Source: Leeuwenhoekiella polynyae
Lineage (GTDB): Bacteria; Bacteroidota; Bacteroidia; Flavobacteriales; Flavobacteriaceae
Length of the DNA: 64,000 nucleotides
Reading direction: 5' to 3' (one strand)
Assembly (NCBI RefSeq): GCF_042683665.1
Contig: NZ_JBHUOO010000042.1
Shown piece by piece: positions 17,181-26,485 of this stretch. Both the position numbers and the translations under genes were made by a program. Position 1 is the stretch's first letter; the number at the start of each line of letters is the position of its first letter. Under the pieces are notes generated by a model. That model was given only the letters and a program-made list of their open reading frames with translations, did no database searches and was not told the origin of the DNA.

Positions 17181-18518
17181 TTAGTCATTAGCTGCTTCAA
17201 TAGAGTCATCTTCTGTAGCGCTGTTCAATAATTTTTGATCTATATCTTTACTGGTTTTGGCTCCAAGCTTTTTTAGACGTTCTACACGGTTGATGAGATT
17301 GCCTTTTCCTGTAAGTTTTGTCATCGTGCGATCATAGGTGTTTTGTACCGTTCCCAGTTGGGTTCCTACTTTGATGAGTTCATCTGTTAACAGTGTAAAG
17401 GAGTCATAAAGTCTGCCGGCCTGCGTTGCAATTTCTATAGCATTCTTCTTTTGACGATCGTTTTGCCAAAGGTTTTCTACCAGTTTTAAAGCGGCGAGCA
17501 GGGTAGAAGGAGTAACAATGATTACATTTTTACTAAAAGCTTCCTCATAAAGTTGCGGAGCATGGGCAGAAGCAATAGCAAAAGCGGGCTCGATGGGAAT
17601 AAACATAAAAACCGTATCTGGACTTTCTTCTAAAAGAGCTTGATAATTTTTTGAACTCAAGGTATTAATATGGTTTTTTACCGAAAGAATATGCTGTTTA
17701 AGAAAGGTGTTTTTTAAATTTTCTTCAGTTTCAGAAACGTATCGTTCAAAGGCTGTAAGAGATACTTTACTGTCTACGATCATTTTTTTTCCATCAGGAA
17801 GATGGATTAATACGTCTGTCTGAAAACGTTTTCCGGTTTCGTCAGTATGGCTGTCTTGCAACGTGTATTCGCGATCTTTCTCAAGTCCAGATTTTTCAAG
17901 AACTCGAGTGAGTATTAGCTCACCCCAGTTTCCTTGCATTTTAGTATCGCCTTTTAATGCCTTGGTAAGATTATCTGCATCTTTACTCATTTGTAAATTG
18001 AGTTCTGCCAGACCTTTTATTTGCTGTCTCAGTTCGCTGTGTCTCCCTAAACTTTCCTTATTTGTGTCTTCTACCTTTTTCTCAAAACTGTTGATTTTTT
18101 CTTGTAAGGGTTTTAAAATTGAGTTTAGGTTTTCTTTATTCTGAAACATAAATTTAGAAGATTTCTCTTCCAAAATTTTATTAGCAACAATCTCAAAATC
18201 CTTTGTGAATTTCTCCTGAAGTTTTTCTAGTTCAGCAGATTTTTCTGAGATGCGCTGTTCTAAGTTTTCAAAAGCTACATTACGGCTGGTTAGTTCATTT
18301 TGAAAAAACTCTTTATCGTCCTGCAGTTGCTCTTGTTTTTTGAGCAAATCAGCTTTTTCTTTTTCAAAACCTTCCAGTTGTTGCTCTTTGAGTTGTAATC
18401 TTTCGTGTAAGCGGGCAGTTTCAGATTTTTTTTTAAGACCAGTAATTAGTTGACCTAAAAAAAAGCCTATACTTAAGGATACTATAACACTAATTATCAG
18501 GATGAGACTATCATTCAT
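17181..18518 (-). CDS. rmuC: DNA recombination protein RmuC
   Basis: A putative nuclease-fold protein that limits recombination at inverted repeats. The start at 18518 gives MNDSLILIISVIVSLSIGFF, a membrane anchor; the longer frame upstream runs into a repeat element. A coiled coil follows (about 25-150) and then the RmuC core with GNWGELILTRVLEKSGLEKD, FQTDVLIHLPDGKKMIVDSK and FIPIEPAFAIA. Asp and Lys in the VDSK region fit the PD-(D/E)xK-like fold. The C-terminus is acidic. Confidence 0.95.
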   Translation of the reverse strand: MNDSLILIISVIVSLSIGFFLGQLITGLKKKSETARLHERLQLKEQQLEGFEKEKADLLKKQEQLQDDKEFFQNELTSRNVAFENLEQRISEKSAELEKLQEKFTKDFEIVANKILEEKSSKFMFQNKENLNSILKPLQEKINSFEKKVEDTNKESLGRHSELRQQIKGLAELNLQMSKDADNLTKALKGDTKMQGNWGELILTRVLEKSGLEKDREYTLQDSHTDETGKRFQTDVLIHLPDGKKMIVDSKVSLTAFERYVSETEENLKNTFLKQHILSVKNHINTLSSKNYQALLEESPDTVFMFIPIEPAFAIASAHAPQLYEEAFSKNVIIVTPSTLLAALKLVENLWQNDRQKKNAIEIATQAGRLYDSFTLLTDELIKVGTQLGTVQNTYDRTMTKLTGKGNLINRVERLKKLGAKTSKDIDQKLLNSATEDDSIEAAND

Positions 18519-18531
18519 GCAACTGGGATTT

Positions 18532-18631
18532 ATTGGCACCCCCAAAGGGTTTAATACCCCGAGTCTTGCCTCTATATTGAAAAATTGTTTCTAATAAATA
18601 ACTCGTGGGCTTGCCCCGAGGTAGTTTACTC
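18532..18631. repeat. Dispersed hairpin repeat, copy A
   Basis: An intergenic repeat containing AAAGGGTTTAATACC, a CTTGCC segment and a hairpin, CTCGTGGGCTTGCCCCGAG, ending GTAGTTTACTC. Similar elements occur at 49735-49765 and 56801-56870. The hairpin arms differ from copy B by paired changes (CTCG/CGAG against CTTG/CAAG), which suggests the fold is conserved. It lies between the ABC ATPase stop and rmuC. Confidence 0.65.
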
Positions 18632-18655
18632 AAAGATAGGGATAAGGCTTTGGTA

Positions 18656-19444
18656 TTACCGAATAAAAAATCGCTGGTTTTCTTTGTTGAAGCCAATAAT
18701 GTTATCGGGGAATAACTGTTCAAAAATCCCAGACTCTGTCAAGTTTTTCGGAGTGTCTTGCGTTGCTTTTCCGTTGTGAATCACCAGCATTTCATCAGAC
18801 ATCCCTAAAACCAATTCGATATCGTGCGATGTACTTAAGATCGTTTTTTGTTGCTCGTGAGCGATTGTTTTCAGTAAAGAAAAAATAGAAGCTTTGTGAT
18901 GTAAATCAAGATGAGTTGTGGGTTCATCAAGCAAAATGACTTCCGTATTTTGGGCTAAAGCACGAGCAATTAGTGCTCTTTGAAATTGGCCGTCGCTTAG
19001 TGCGTGACAAGCTGTATTTTTAAGAGCTTCTAACTCAGTTGCGTTTATAGCATTTAAAATATGGACTTTATCTTCTTCTGAAAGTTTTCCTAACCAATTA
19101 GTATAGGGCTGTCTTCCTAGCGCAACCAACTCTAAAACTGTTAGGTTTTTTGAAATATATTGTCCGGTTAGAACTACGCTCAATTGTTTAGCTTTTATTT
19201 CAGCATCAAGTGTTTTAATAGGTGATTTTTCAAGTAAAACCTCTCCGGAAATAGGATTCTGAAGTCCGGCTAGTGTGCGTAATAATGTAGATTTACCAGA
19301 GCCATTAATACCCACCATTGTTGTTAAGGTTCCTTTTTTAAGAGAAAGATTCACATCTTCAACAATGATAATCTTTTCCTGTCCATTTTTATATCCAACG
19401 GAAAGTTTTGAACTGCTTAGCAATATTTTATTAAAATCTGACAT
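18656..19444 (-). CDS. btuD: ABC transporter ATP-binding protein, FecE/BtuD type
   Basis: Cytoplasmic ATPase of a type II importer. Walker A is GINGSGKST (about residues 46-54), the signature is ALSDGQFQRALIARAL with LSDGQ in place of LSGGQ, and Walker B is VILLDEPTTHLD. It lies 3 bp after the FecCD-type permease gene and in the same operon as the binding protein. The family also serves siderophores and heme. I call it B12 transport because a cobalamin riboswitch and a BtuB-like receptor are divergent neighbours. Confidence 0.88.
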   Translation of the reverse strand: MSDFNKILLSSSKLSVGYKNGQEKIIIVEDVNLSLKKGTLTTMVGINGSGKSTLLRTLAGLQNPISGEVLLEKSPIKTLDAEIKAKQLSVVLTGQYISKNLTVLELVALGRQPYTNWLGKLSEEDKVHILNAINATELEALKNTACHALSDGQFQRALIARALAQNTEVILLDEPTTHLDLHHKASIFSLLKTIAHEQQKTILSTSHDIELVLGMSDEMLVIHNGKATQDTPKNLTESGIFEQLFPDNIIGFNKENQRFFIR

Positions 19445-19447
19445 TAC

Positions 19448-20476
19448 TTAAAATAAGAGTTTTTTCTTCCTAATTAAAAGCCAGATCACAACCGGCGCAC
19501 CTATAATTGAAGTAATAGCGTTTATGGGTAGCGAGAATTCAAATAGAGGCATTTGTGCCAATGTATCGCAAAAAAGCATCAATACAGCACCTCCTAAAAC
19601 GCAAGCCGGCATCAGCGTCCAGTGATTAGAAGCTGTAAACCATTGTCTGATCAAATGCGGAACGGCGAGCCCGACAAAGGCTATTGGTCCTACAAAAGCA
19701 GTTAGACTTCCTGCGAGAATACTGGTTGCTATTAAAATGATAAATCTGCTTTTTTGTAAGGAAACACCAAGCGTCTGAGCATAGTGATCACCAAGTAATA
19801 GACTGTTGAGGCTTTTTGTGACTGAAAAAGCTAAAATCATTCCTATAAAGTAGCAAAACGAAAGAATTATTAGTGCATCCCAAGAGATGTCTCCCAGACT
19901 TCCGAAGGACCAAAACATATACCGCTGTAATTCTTCTGCCGGACTAAAATACGCGAGTATGCTTACCACTGCAGCAGTAAGACTCCCAAACATTAAGCCT
20001 ATAATCAATAAAGCCATCGCATCGCGAACTCTTGAGGCGACAAGCAATACAATGCTCAAAACAGCAAAACTTCCCAAGCTGGCAGCGAGAATGGTTCCCC
20101 AGCCATTAGGCACAACAAATGCAGATAAGCCCAGAGCACTTCCTCCTAAAATAAAAAAAGCAACACCCAAACTTGCACCACTACTAATTCCTAATACAAA
20201 AGGTCCCGCCAGCGGATTTTTAAATAGCGTTTGCATCATTAAACCTGCAACAGCTAGTCCGCTTCCGGTCATAATAGCCGCTAAAGCTTTTGGAATTCGA
20301 TAATCGAGAATGATATATTGCCAGGCTTCTTTTACACTATCATCCCCAAGAATAATTTGAATAATAGCCTTTAATGGAATCAGTACTGAACCCAAAGCAA
20401 TATTGACTACGAACAGCAAAATCAAAAGTGTTCCTAGAATTACAAATTGAACGCTATGTTTACTGGTACTATTCAA
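19448..20476 (-). CDS. btuC: FecCD/BtuC family ABC permease
   Basis: Inner-membrane permease of 342 residues with about ten hydrophobic helices. Family motifs include DYRIPKALAAIMTGSGLAVAG, with MMQTLFKNPLAGPFVLGIS just after, and PIAFVGLAVPHLIRQW, the region contacting the ATPase. The first codons overlap the end of the binding-protein gene by 8 bp, so coupling is likely. B12 as substrate is inferred from the neighbouring riboswitch and receptor; iron-siderophore transport is the main alternative. Confidence 0.9.
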   Translation of the reverse strand: MNSTSKHSVQFVILGTLLILLFVVNIALGSVLIPLKAIIQIILGDDSVKEAWQYIILDYRIPKALAAIMTGSGLAVAGLMMQTLFKNPLAGPFVLGISSGASLGVAFFILGGSALGLSAFVVPNGWGTILAASLGSFAVLSIVLLVASRVRDAMALLIIGLMFGSLTAAVVSILAYFSPAEELQRYMFWSFGSLGDISWDALIILSFCYFIGMILAFSVTKSLNSLLLGDHYAQTLGVSLQKSRFIILIATSILAGSLTAFVGPIAFVGLAVPHLIRQWFTASNHWTLMPACVLGGAVLMLFCDTLAQMPLFEFSLPINAITSIIGAPVVIWLLIRKKKLLF

Positions 20477-21614
20477 GTGGTGTGAAAAAGTGAGAGGCTT
20501 TATTACTGTTAAGTTCCGGGTGAAAAATAGTTACCAGATCTTCAAGAACCCAGTCTGGTCGAGAAGGAGCCAACTCATAATAAAGCATTCCACCGGTTTC
20601 TCCTTTTGCAGCAGCAAAGCTGTAAATAGCTTTGTTTTTAAAAGCAGCAAATTGTGTGTAGGCATCATTTGTTTCTTTTAAAGATTGGTAGCTTTCAAAA
20701 GCATTAGGAGCAATCCAAAATTCAGCATTTTGTGCCTTATCCAGAACACTTTCAATACTTAAAGAAAGGCTTCCGGTTCCCTTGGTGTCTTTATATAAAT
20801 ACTCAGCATTTGCATCAGCTACCAGTTGTGCGGCCCAGCTTTCACCTTTTGGTAAATACCATACATCTTTAAACATAGCACCACTTAAAACTGTAGGCTT
20901 TTTCTTCGCTTTAAGGGCTTCTTTTTTTAAAGAATTGTAGTTGTCTTTTATGGAGTTGAAAATAGAATCAGCTTGTTTTTCTTTATTGTAGAGTGCAGCA
21001 AAAAATTTGATCCATTCTGCTTGACCAAGAGGAGAAGTTTCCGTCCAATCGCCATTATACAATACCGGAATATTTGCGCGTTGCAACGAGTTTAAGCTTT
21101 TGTTCTCACCTTCAACGCCAAAGCTCACCACAACATCAGGATTTAAATCGATCGCTCTCTCTGTATTTATAGATTCATTTTGTCCTAATTCTTCAATTTT
21201 TTCAGCCTTGATAAGCGCTCTTGTTTTGGGCGAAGAAATATAATCAAGATTTGGGAAACCCTTTAGAGTTTCTTCAACACCAAGCAGTTCTAGGGCGGGA
21301 ATATGCGTTGTTGAAGTTACCACGATTGAAGTAATCGGGATTGTTAGTATAGCATCTGCTTCGATGCTATCTGGTAGTTTTTGTCCTTCTTTGAGTAATG
21401 CATATCTGAAGGTTTTTTTACTTCCGGGCCATGCTTGAGAAACACTTAAAATTTTATAAGCTTCGTGGTCTAGAATGTCAAATCCTGTAGCAAACTCTAC
21501 TAGTGATTTGCTCGTTTGTTGATTCTCTGAAACTTCAGGTTTTGACTCGTTTTTACACGAGTTAAAGAGTAAAAAAGAGAAGAGAAATACAGTTGTAAAT
21601 AGGTTTTTTATCAA
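20469..21614 (-). CDS. btuF: ABC transporter substrate-binding lipoprotein, BtuF-like
   Basis: Extracytoplasmic binding protein with a helical-backbone metal-receptor fold. A signal sequence and lipobox (FLFSFLLFNSCKNE) anchor it. The domain contains PITSIVVTSTTHIPALELLG, SINTERAIDLNPDVVVSFG and a C-terminal SRPDWVLEDLVTIFHPEL, all typical of FecB/BtuF proteins. It is the first gene of the operon and diverges from the riboswitch-controlled receptor. The vitamin B12 ligand is inferred from that context. Confidence 0.85.
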   Translation of the reverse strand: MIKNLFTTVFLFSFLLFNSCKNESKPEVSENQQTSKSLVEFATGFDILDHEAYKILSVSQAWPGSKKTFRYALLKEGQKLPDSIEADAILTIPITSIVVTSTTHIPALELLGVEETLKGFPNLDYISSPKTRALIKAEKIEELGQNESINTERAIDLNPDVVVSFGVEGENKSLNSLQRANIPVLYNGDWTETSPLGQAEWIKFFAALYNKEKQADSIFNSIKDNYNSLKKEALKAKKKPTVLSGAMFKDVWYLPKGESWAAQLVADANAEYLYKDTKGTGSLSLSIESVLDKAQNAEFWIAPNAFESYQSLKETNDAYTQFAAFKNKAIYSFAAAKGETGGMLYYELAPSRPDWVLEDLVTIFHPELNSNKASHFFTPLE

Positions 21615-21717
21615 AATCGTCTGATTTGGTGTTTAGGTAGTAATTGAAATTCAAAAGTAAGATTAATTAAAAAAAGTAAGGTAGACTAAGTGATTTGATT
21701 AACTTCGCGCTTGAATT

Positions 21718-21910
21718 TTGGTGGTTATTTTCTACTAACGGAAATACCTTAAAAGGGAATCAGGTGCTTAATTTTTTTAATATTCCTGAGCTGTTCCCGC
21801 AACTGTAAGCTTTGTTCGGTTAACCGAACGGTAAAATCGCTCTTACACCACTGTCTTTACGATGGGAAGGTTGATTTTTATACGCGAGCCAGGAGACCTG
21901 CCAGAAGTAA
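21718..21910 (+). promoter_or_regulatory. Cobalamin riboswitch
   Basis: A conserved AdoCbl-sensing leader. It contains GGGAATCAGGTG, the core ATTCCTGAGCTGTTCCCGC and AACTGTAAG, a variable hairpin TTCGGTTAACCGAA, CACTGTC, GATGGGAAGG and the B12 box GCCAGGAGACCTGCC at 21888-21902. It points at the TonB receptor gene 40 bp downstream. High cobalamin should lower receptor expression. The region between this leader and btuF holds only the divergent promoters. Confidence 0.95.
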
Positions 21911-21950
21911 CTATTAACTGAAGACTTTCGGGGTAAAGGTCAAAGGGCTT

Positions 21951-23789
21951 ATGAATTTTAGATTTAACTACATTTTTGTAGGGATTCTGTTGTGTGCAGG
22001 GTTTCTTTATTCGCAAGAGCGTACGGTGACGCCTCTAGACTCTGTGTATTTAACAGATTCTAAATTAAAGGAATATTCTACCGGTCGCGATGTCTTGACG
22101 CTTTCTGATTCGATTTTGTACCAAAACAGAGCTTTACTAACCAATACACTCAATTTTAACACGCCCATATATTTTAAAGAAAATGGCTTGGGAATGGTCT
22201 CATCACCATCATTTAGAGGTACAACTGCTTCTCAAACCGCTGTGTTGTGGAATGGGATCAATATCAATTCTCAGTTTAACGGTCAGCTTGATTTTAATAC
22301 GATCAACACCGGTGCTTATAATGAAATATCAGTGCGTGGCGGTGGTGGAAGCGTCGTTTATGGTACGGGGGCAATAGGCGGAAGTGTACATTTAAACACG
22401 ACGTTAAGCTTTGAAAAACTACATGAACATAATCTCTTTCTTCAATATGGTAGCTATACTACTCGTGATGCTCGATACACTTTTAAATTGGGTACAGACC
22501 AATGGAGTTTAAATCTGGCATTGTCCCGAAACAGCAGCGATAACGACTATGAGTATCCAAATGGAGGTGAAAATTTAAATGGTCAATTTGAAAATACTGC
22601 ATTTAATGTAGGTCTGGGATTTAAAATAAATGACAAGAATTCTATCAGGATTTTTAGCGAACTCTTTGACGGGGAGCGCCATTTTTCATTAATACGTGCT
22701 TCAGAGACTGCTACAAAATATCAAGATCTAAATAGTAAGAATTTATTGGAGTGGGAGAGTAGCTTCGGAGATTTTATTTCGGTTACTCGACTGGCATATT
22801 TAGATGAACACTATAAATACTTCGGAAATCTCAATTACGATTCGTTCACCTTTGGAAGGGCTAAAACATTTATCGCAAAATATGATTTGAGTTATTCTGT
22901 TTTAGATAATCTAACACTGAATACCGTTTTGACCAATACCAACACGACCGGTGAAGGTTCAAGTTTAGGTGAAAATGATCGAAATATTTTTGCAGCTGCT
23001 CTTTTAATGAAACATCAGTTGGCTTCGGACTTTAAATACGAATTGGGTTTTAGAAAAGAAGCTACAGCCAATTATGATAGTCCGTTTTTGTTTTCTGTAG
23101 GAGCTACGAAAGACTTTAGTGATTTTTTCAGTTTAAATGTTAATGCTTCCCGAAACTTTAGAATTCCTACCTACAACGATCTGTACTGGTCTTCTGCCGG
23201 AAATCCTGATTTGCTTCCGGAGAAATCTTTGCAAGGGCAGATAGGAGCTGTGTTTAATTACCGCTCGTTGCGTTTAAACATCACAGGGTATTACAATTCG
23301 GTTACAGATATGATCAGATGGTTGCCCGGAAGCGATGGGGTTTGGAGACCGGTTAATGAAGATGAAGTGCAAATCTATGGTTTAGAATCGGGTTTAAACT
23401 GGTTTAAGACTTTTAAAAATAAACACCGATTTTCTTTAAATGCGACCTATGCGTATACAATTTCAGAGAATAAAGAGACGGGTTATCAACTGATCTACGT
23501 TCCTTTTCATAAAGTCACTGCCGGGATGAATTATAACTATAAGCGACTGCATACAAACCTTCAATTCTTATATGTGGGAGAAGTGTTTACACGCAGTGAT
23601 AACAACAGTCGATATAATCTAGATCCCTATACGGTTGGCAACTTCAGTATGGGCTATCGCTTCGGCAAATCAGAACAATTTGAACTGGGTGGACGTATCA
23701 ATAACTTTTTTGATGCTGAATATCAAAGTGTTGAAAACCGTTGGATGCCTGGTCGAAATTTTACTATGTACTTAAATTTTAAACTATAA
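21951..23789 (+). CDS. btuB: TonB-dependent receptor, BtuB-type (vitamin B12)
   Basis: Outer-membrane receptor of 612 residues. It has a signal peptide (YIFVGILLCAGFLYSQ), a plug domain (about 40-150; SPSFRGTTASQTAVLWNGIN, YGTGAIGGSVHL) and a 22-strand barrel ending in the aromatic FTMYLNFKL. The receptor box NFRIPTYNDLYWSSAGNPDL resembles BtuB and colicin receptors. There is no carboxypeptidase-like N-terminal domain, so it is not SusC-like. Control by the cobalamin riboswitch directly upstream and a BtuG-like gene 10 bp downstream make B12 the expected substrate. Confidence 0.93.
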   Translation: MNFRFNYIFVGILLCAGFLYSQERTVTPLDSVYLTDSKLKEYSTGRDVLTLSDSILYQNRALLTNTLNFNTPIYFKENGLGMVSSPSFRGTTASQTAVLWNGININSQFNGQLDFNTINTGAYNEISVRGGGGSVVYGTGAIGGSVHLNTTLSFEKLHEHNLFLQYGSYTTRDARYTFKLGTDQWSLNLALSRNSSDNDYEYPNGGENLNGQFENTAFNVGLGFKINDKNSIRIFSELFDGERHFSLIRASETATKYQDLNSKNLLEWESSFGDFISVTRLAYLDEHYKYFGNLNYDSFTFGRAKTFIAKYDLSYSVLDNLTLNTVLTNTNTTGEGSSLGENDRNIFAAALLMKHQLASDFKYELGFRKEATANYDSPFLFSVGATKDFSDFFSLNVNASRNFRIPTYNDLYWSSAGNPDLLPEKSLQGQIGAVFNYRSLRLNITGYYNSVTDMIRWLPGSDGVWRPVNEDEVQIYGLESGLNWFKTFKNKHRFSLNATYAYTISENKETGYQLIYVPFHKVTAGMNYNYKRLHTNLQFLYVGEVFTRSDNNSRYNLDPYTVGNFSMGYRFGKSEQFELGGRINNFFDAEYQSVENRWMPGRNFTMYLNFKL

Positions 23790-23799
23790 ATAATCAAAA

Positions 23800-24864
23800 A
23801 TGAAAATTAATAAACTTAGTCTTTTAGCGCTTTTAGGCGTATTTATTTTAAACTCGTGTTCTAATGACGATGACAATCTAGAACCACTTCCTGAAGGGGA
23901 TTACACTGATGGTTTTTTTGTTACTAACGAAGGAATGTTTGAAGGAAGAGGAACAGTCTCTTTTATAAGCGACGACTTACAAACTTCAGATATTGATGTG
24001 TATTCGACAGTAAATCCTTCTGAAAGTGATTTGGGTCAATTTGTACAGTCTATATTTTTTGACGAAGACAATGCGTATGTAATTTCTAATGGATCAAATT
24101 ATATAACTGTCGTAGATCGCTATACCTTTGAATATATAGGAGTGATTGATTCAGAACTTTCAATTCCAAGATACGGTGAGGTTGTGAATGGAAAAGCTTA
24201 TGTGACCAATCAGGGAGATTTTTCTACAGGAGCAGATGATTATGTTGTTGTAATAGATTTAGAAACCCTAACAGTAGAAAACACGTTAATTATCGGTAAT
24301 AAAATTGATAAATTAGAAGAGGAAGACGGTCTGATTTATATTCAAGGAAGTGCCTTTAATGATGGTAATAGTATAAATGTTTTAGATCCAACTTCAAATT
24401 CTATTACAACTACGTATACAACTGAAGGATCTCTTAACTCATTTGATATTGAGGATGGTTTTATTTATGCTTTAACGAGAAAGGATGTTGAAGGTACAGA
24501 TCCTCTGGAAAAAGTAGCTTATTTAGAAAAAATAGATCTTGCTACAGGAAATAGATCTACTCAGATTGTTTTTTCACAAGCAACCAGTGTTGCAAAAAAC
24601 TTAACAATAGAAGATGATACAATTTATTATATGATTGGTACTTCTGTATATAAAATAGCTTTAAGCACAAGTGAGGAGCCGTTGCAAGATTTACTTACTT
24701 TTAGCGGTAATCTTGCTTACGGATTTGATGTAGAAGATGATCGCATATTTATTGCTCAAGGAACTTTTGATTCAGATAGTTTTGTTGAGATCTACTCAAC
24801 AAATGGAAGTTTATTAAAAAATATAACAGTTGGATTAGGACCCAACGGTTTCTATTTCAACTAA
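23800..24864 (+). CDS. btuG: BtuG-like surface beta-propeller lipoprotein (DUF5074/YncE-like)
   Basis: A lipoprotein of 354 residues. The lipobox is LGVFILNSC, followed by an acidic SNDDDN stretch of the kind that directs Bacteroidota lipoproteins to the surface. Repeated blades with GFFVTNEGMFEGRGTVSFIS, AYVISNGSNYITVVDRYTFE and KAYVTNQG are typical of the DUF5074 seven-bladed propeller. In Bacteroides, BtuG of this family sits on BtuB and binds B12 extremely tightly. The same gene pairing 10 bp after btuB under a cobalamin riboswitch supports that role; binding itself is inferred. Confidence 0.8.
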   Translation: MKINKLSLLALLGVFILNSCSNDDDNLEPLPEGDYTDGFFVTNEGMFEGRGTVSFISDDLQTSDIDVYSTVNPSESDLGQFVQSIFFDEDNAYVISNGSNYITVVDRYTFEYIGVIDSELSIPRYGEVVNGKAYVTNQGDFSTGADDYVVVIDLETLTVENTLIIGNKIDKLEEEDGLIYIQGSAFNDGNSINVLDPTSNSITTTYTTEGSLNSFDIEDGFIYALTRKDVEGTDPLEKVAYLEKIDLATGNRSTQIVFSQATSVAKNLTIEDDTIYYMIGTSVYKIALSTSEEPLQDLLTFSGNLAYGFDVEDDRIFIAQGTFDSDSFVEIYSTNGSLLKNITVGLGPNGFYFN

Positions 24865-24890
24865 ACAACTTCTTACACTTTAAAGCATAA

Positions 24891-24921
24891 AAAAATCCGC
24901 TGATGAACTCAGCGGATTTTT
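24891..24921. terminator. Bidirectional terminator
   Basis: A 13-bp stem AAAAATCCGCTGA/TCAGCGGATTTTT with loop TGAAC, downstream of btuG and also downstream of the convergent S41 pseudogene. A/T tracts on both sides suit both strands. Confidence 0.9.
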
Positions 24922-24940
24922 AGTTTATAAAAATGAAATG

Positions 24941-26440
24941 CTATTTCTTAATTTCCGGAAGTCTGTTATCATACATTCTTTGGTAAGTAGGAGAAAACAT
25001 GTCGGTTTCTCCAACCAATTGATAAGCAGGTCCTGAACGACGTTTAGTGCTTCGGCTTTTTCCTAAAATTTGATCTAAAGCTAACCTTAAAAGTGGTTCG
25101 TCAGGATCTCCTAACTGCCCAAGATTAGTAAGATCTTCTTCCAATTCAAAATCTGGTTCGATACCTGTAGGAGGTCCTACCAAGCCATTAGCATTTGAAT
25201 AGGTGTAAATCAAAGGTTGAATCGCATAGGTATGATCTGGGTTTACGTTTTCTTTAAAGAAATTATCTCCATCATATAAAGTTGCAGACGCCTGAAATTT
25301 GCCAACTGTTGTAGTCCCAATAGTAGTAACGTCTATGTAAGGTCGTAAACCAATAATGGTTAACTCACTCGCAGAGGCTGTACTTCCTGTACCTATTACA
25401 TAGAGACGACTTAGATTTAAACTGTTTATAGCTTCTTCATGATCTGTTTCGCTATAAATTGTAGAATTGAAACGATCAATTAAATTATCTGGACTTTCTA
25501 ACTCAAAATAAGCTTGTGCCTCGGCATTCCATTGTTGTTTAGTTATAACATCTCCTTCAAATTGACCGGTAATCATTGAAGCCAAATCGATAGCGCTTGC
25601 AACAGAACCACCGCCATTATATCTTAAATCTAAAACTAAGTCAGTAACACCGTCTGCTTTAAAATCAGCAAAAGCAGCATTTAATTCGCCATCAAAATTA
25701 GACACGTAAGAGTTGTACATTAAATAGCCTATTTTTTGACCATCTATATCAAGTGTTTCAGCAATATAAACCGGGTTTTCAGTAAACCCTTCTTCTTTAG
25801 TGAGTGTAACACTTTCTCCTGTATTGCTCACGGTGTTATCTGAAACCGAAGCTAAATTCAGTGTATAGGTATCTTGATTAAGTAAGGTTTGATAATTATT
25901 TATAGTCATCTGGGTACGTACCGTCTACCTCCATAAAAAGATCGCCGCGCTCAATAATTGTGCTTGAAGCATTAGAATTAGGAGCAACATAACTTACATA
26001 ACCAAAAATATCATTTGAATTTGAAAAACGAACTAGACTAAATTTAAGTCCATTACTTTTGCTAACTCCAGAAAAACTGTTTTCTAACTCGATATAATTA
26101 TCTGTTATAAAACTGAAGCGATCTTGATCTGAAATCAACTCATCGTAATAAAAATTTTCAGGATCAGGATTCTCTGATAAATAGGTTACATATTCATTTG
26201 TATCAGTAAAGTAACCATCAGCCAATTCAGGGATGTCAGCTTTGTATAAATAATAAACATTCATCGCTTGGTAAATGAAGTCTTGAATAGGATAATCTTC
26301 TCTATCTAAAGTGACTTCTTCCGGTTCTTCAGTAGTAGGTTCTTCAACTAACTCTTCTGTAACATCATCATCATTAGAGCATGATGATAGCGCTAGAATA
26401 CTTAGTAAGAGTATAAGAGTATTAGAAAGTGCTTTTTCAT
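24941..26440 (-). pseudogene. S41 family C-terminal processing peptidase lipoprotein, frameshifted
   Basis: The three parts of one gene lie in broken frames. The signal peptide and lipobox (LSILALSSCSNDDD) and the N-terminal domain (to VDGTYPDDYK, stop, near 25896) are in one frame. The PDZ-like and peptidase domains (from MTINNYQTLL; catalytic Ser in GSTASASELTIIGL) are in another. At 25913-25922 GGTACGTACC replaces an expected GGTACC, a 4-bp duplication; removing it restores VDGTQMTINNYQ. The start ATG at 26440 is also out of frame by one base in an A5 run. The intact paralogue is next to it. Confidence 0.85.
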
Positions 26441-26485
26441 ATTATATTTGTATTTTTTTTAATAATTGAAGAATACATTGAAATA

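Noticed and set aside
18585..18779. 64-codon plus-strand open frame over a repeat element
   Set aside because: It spans the hairpin repeat and the 3' end of the ABC ATPase gene on the other strand; no supporting motif.
18656..21614. Siderophore or heme transporter as the primary call for the ABC operon
   Set aside because: The family allows it, but the divergent cobalamin riboswitch, BtuB-like receptor and BtuG-like protein make B12 the better explanation.
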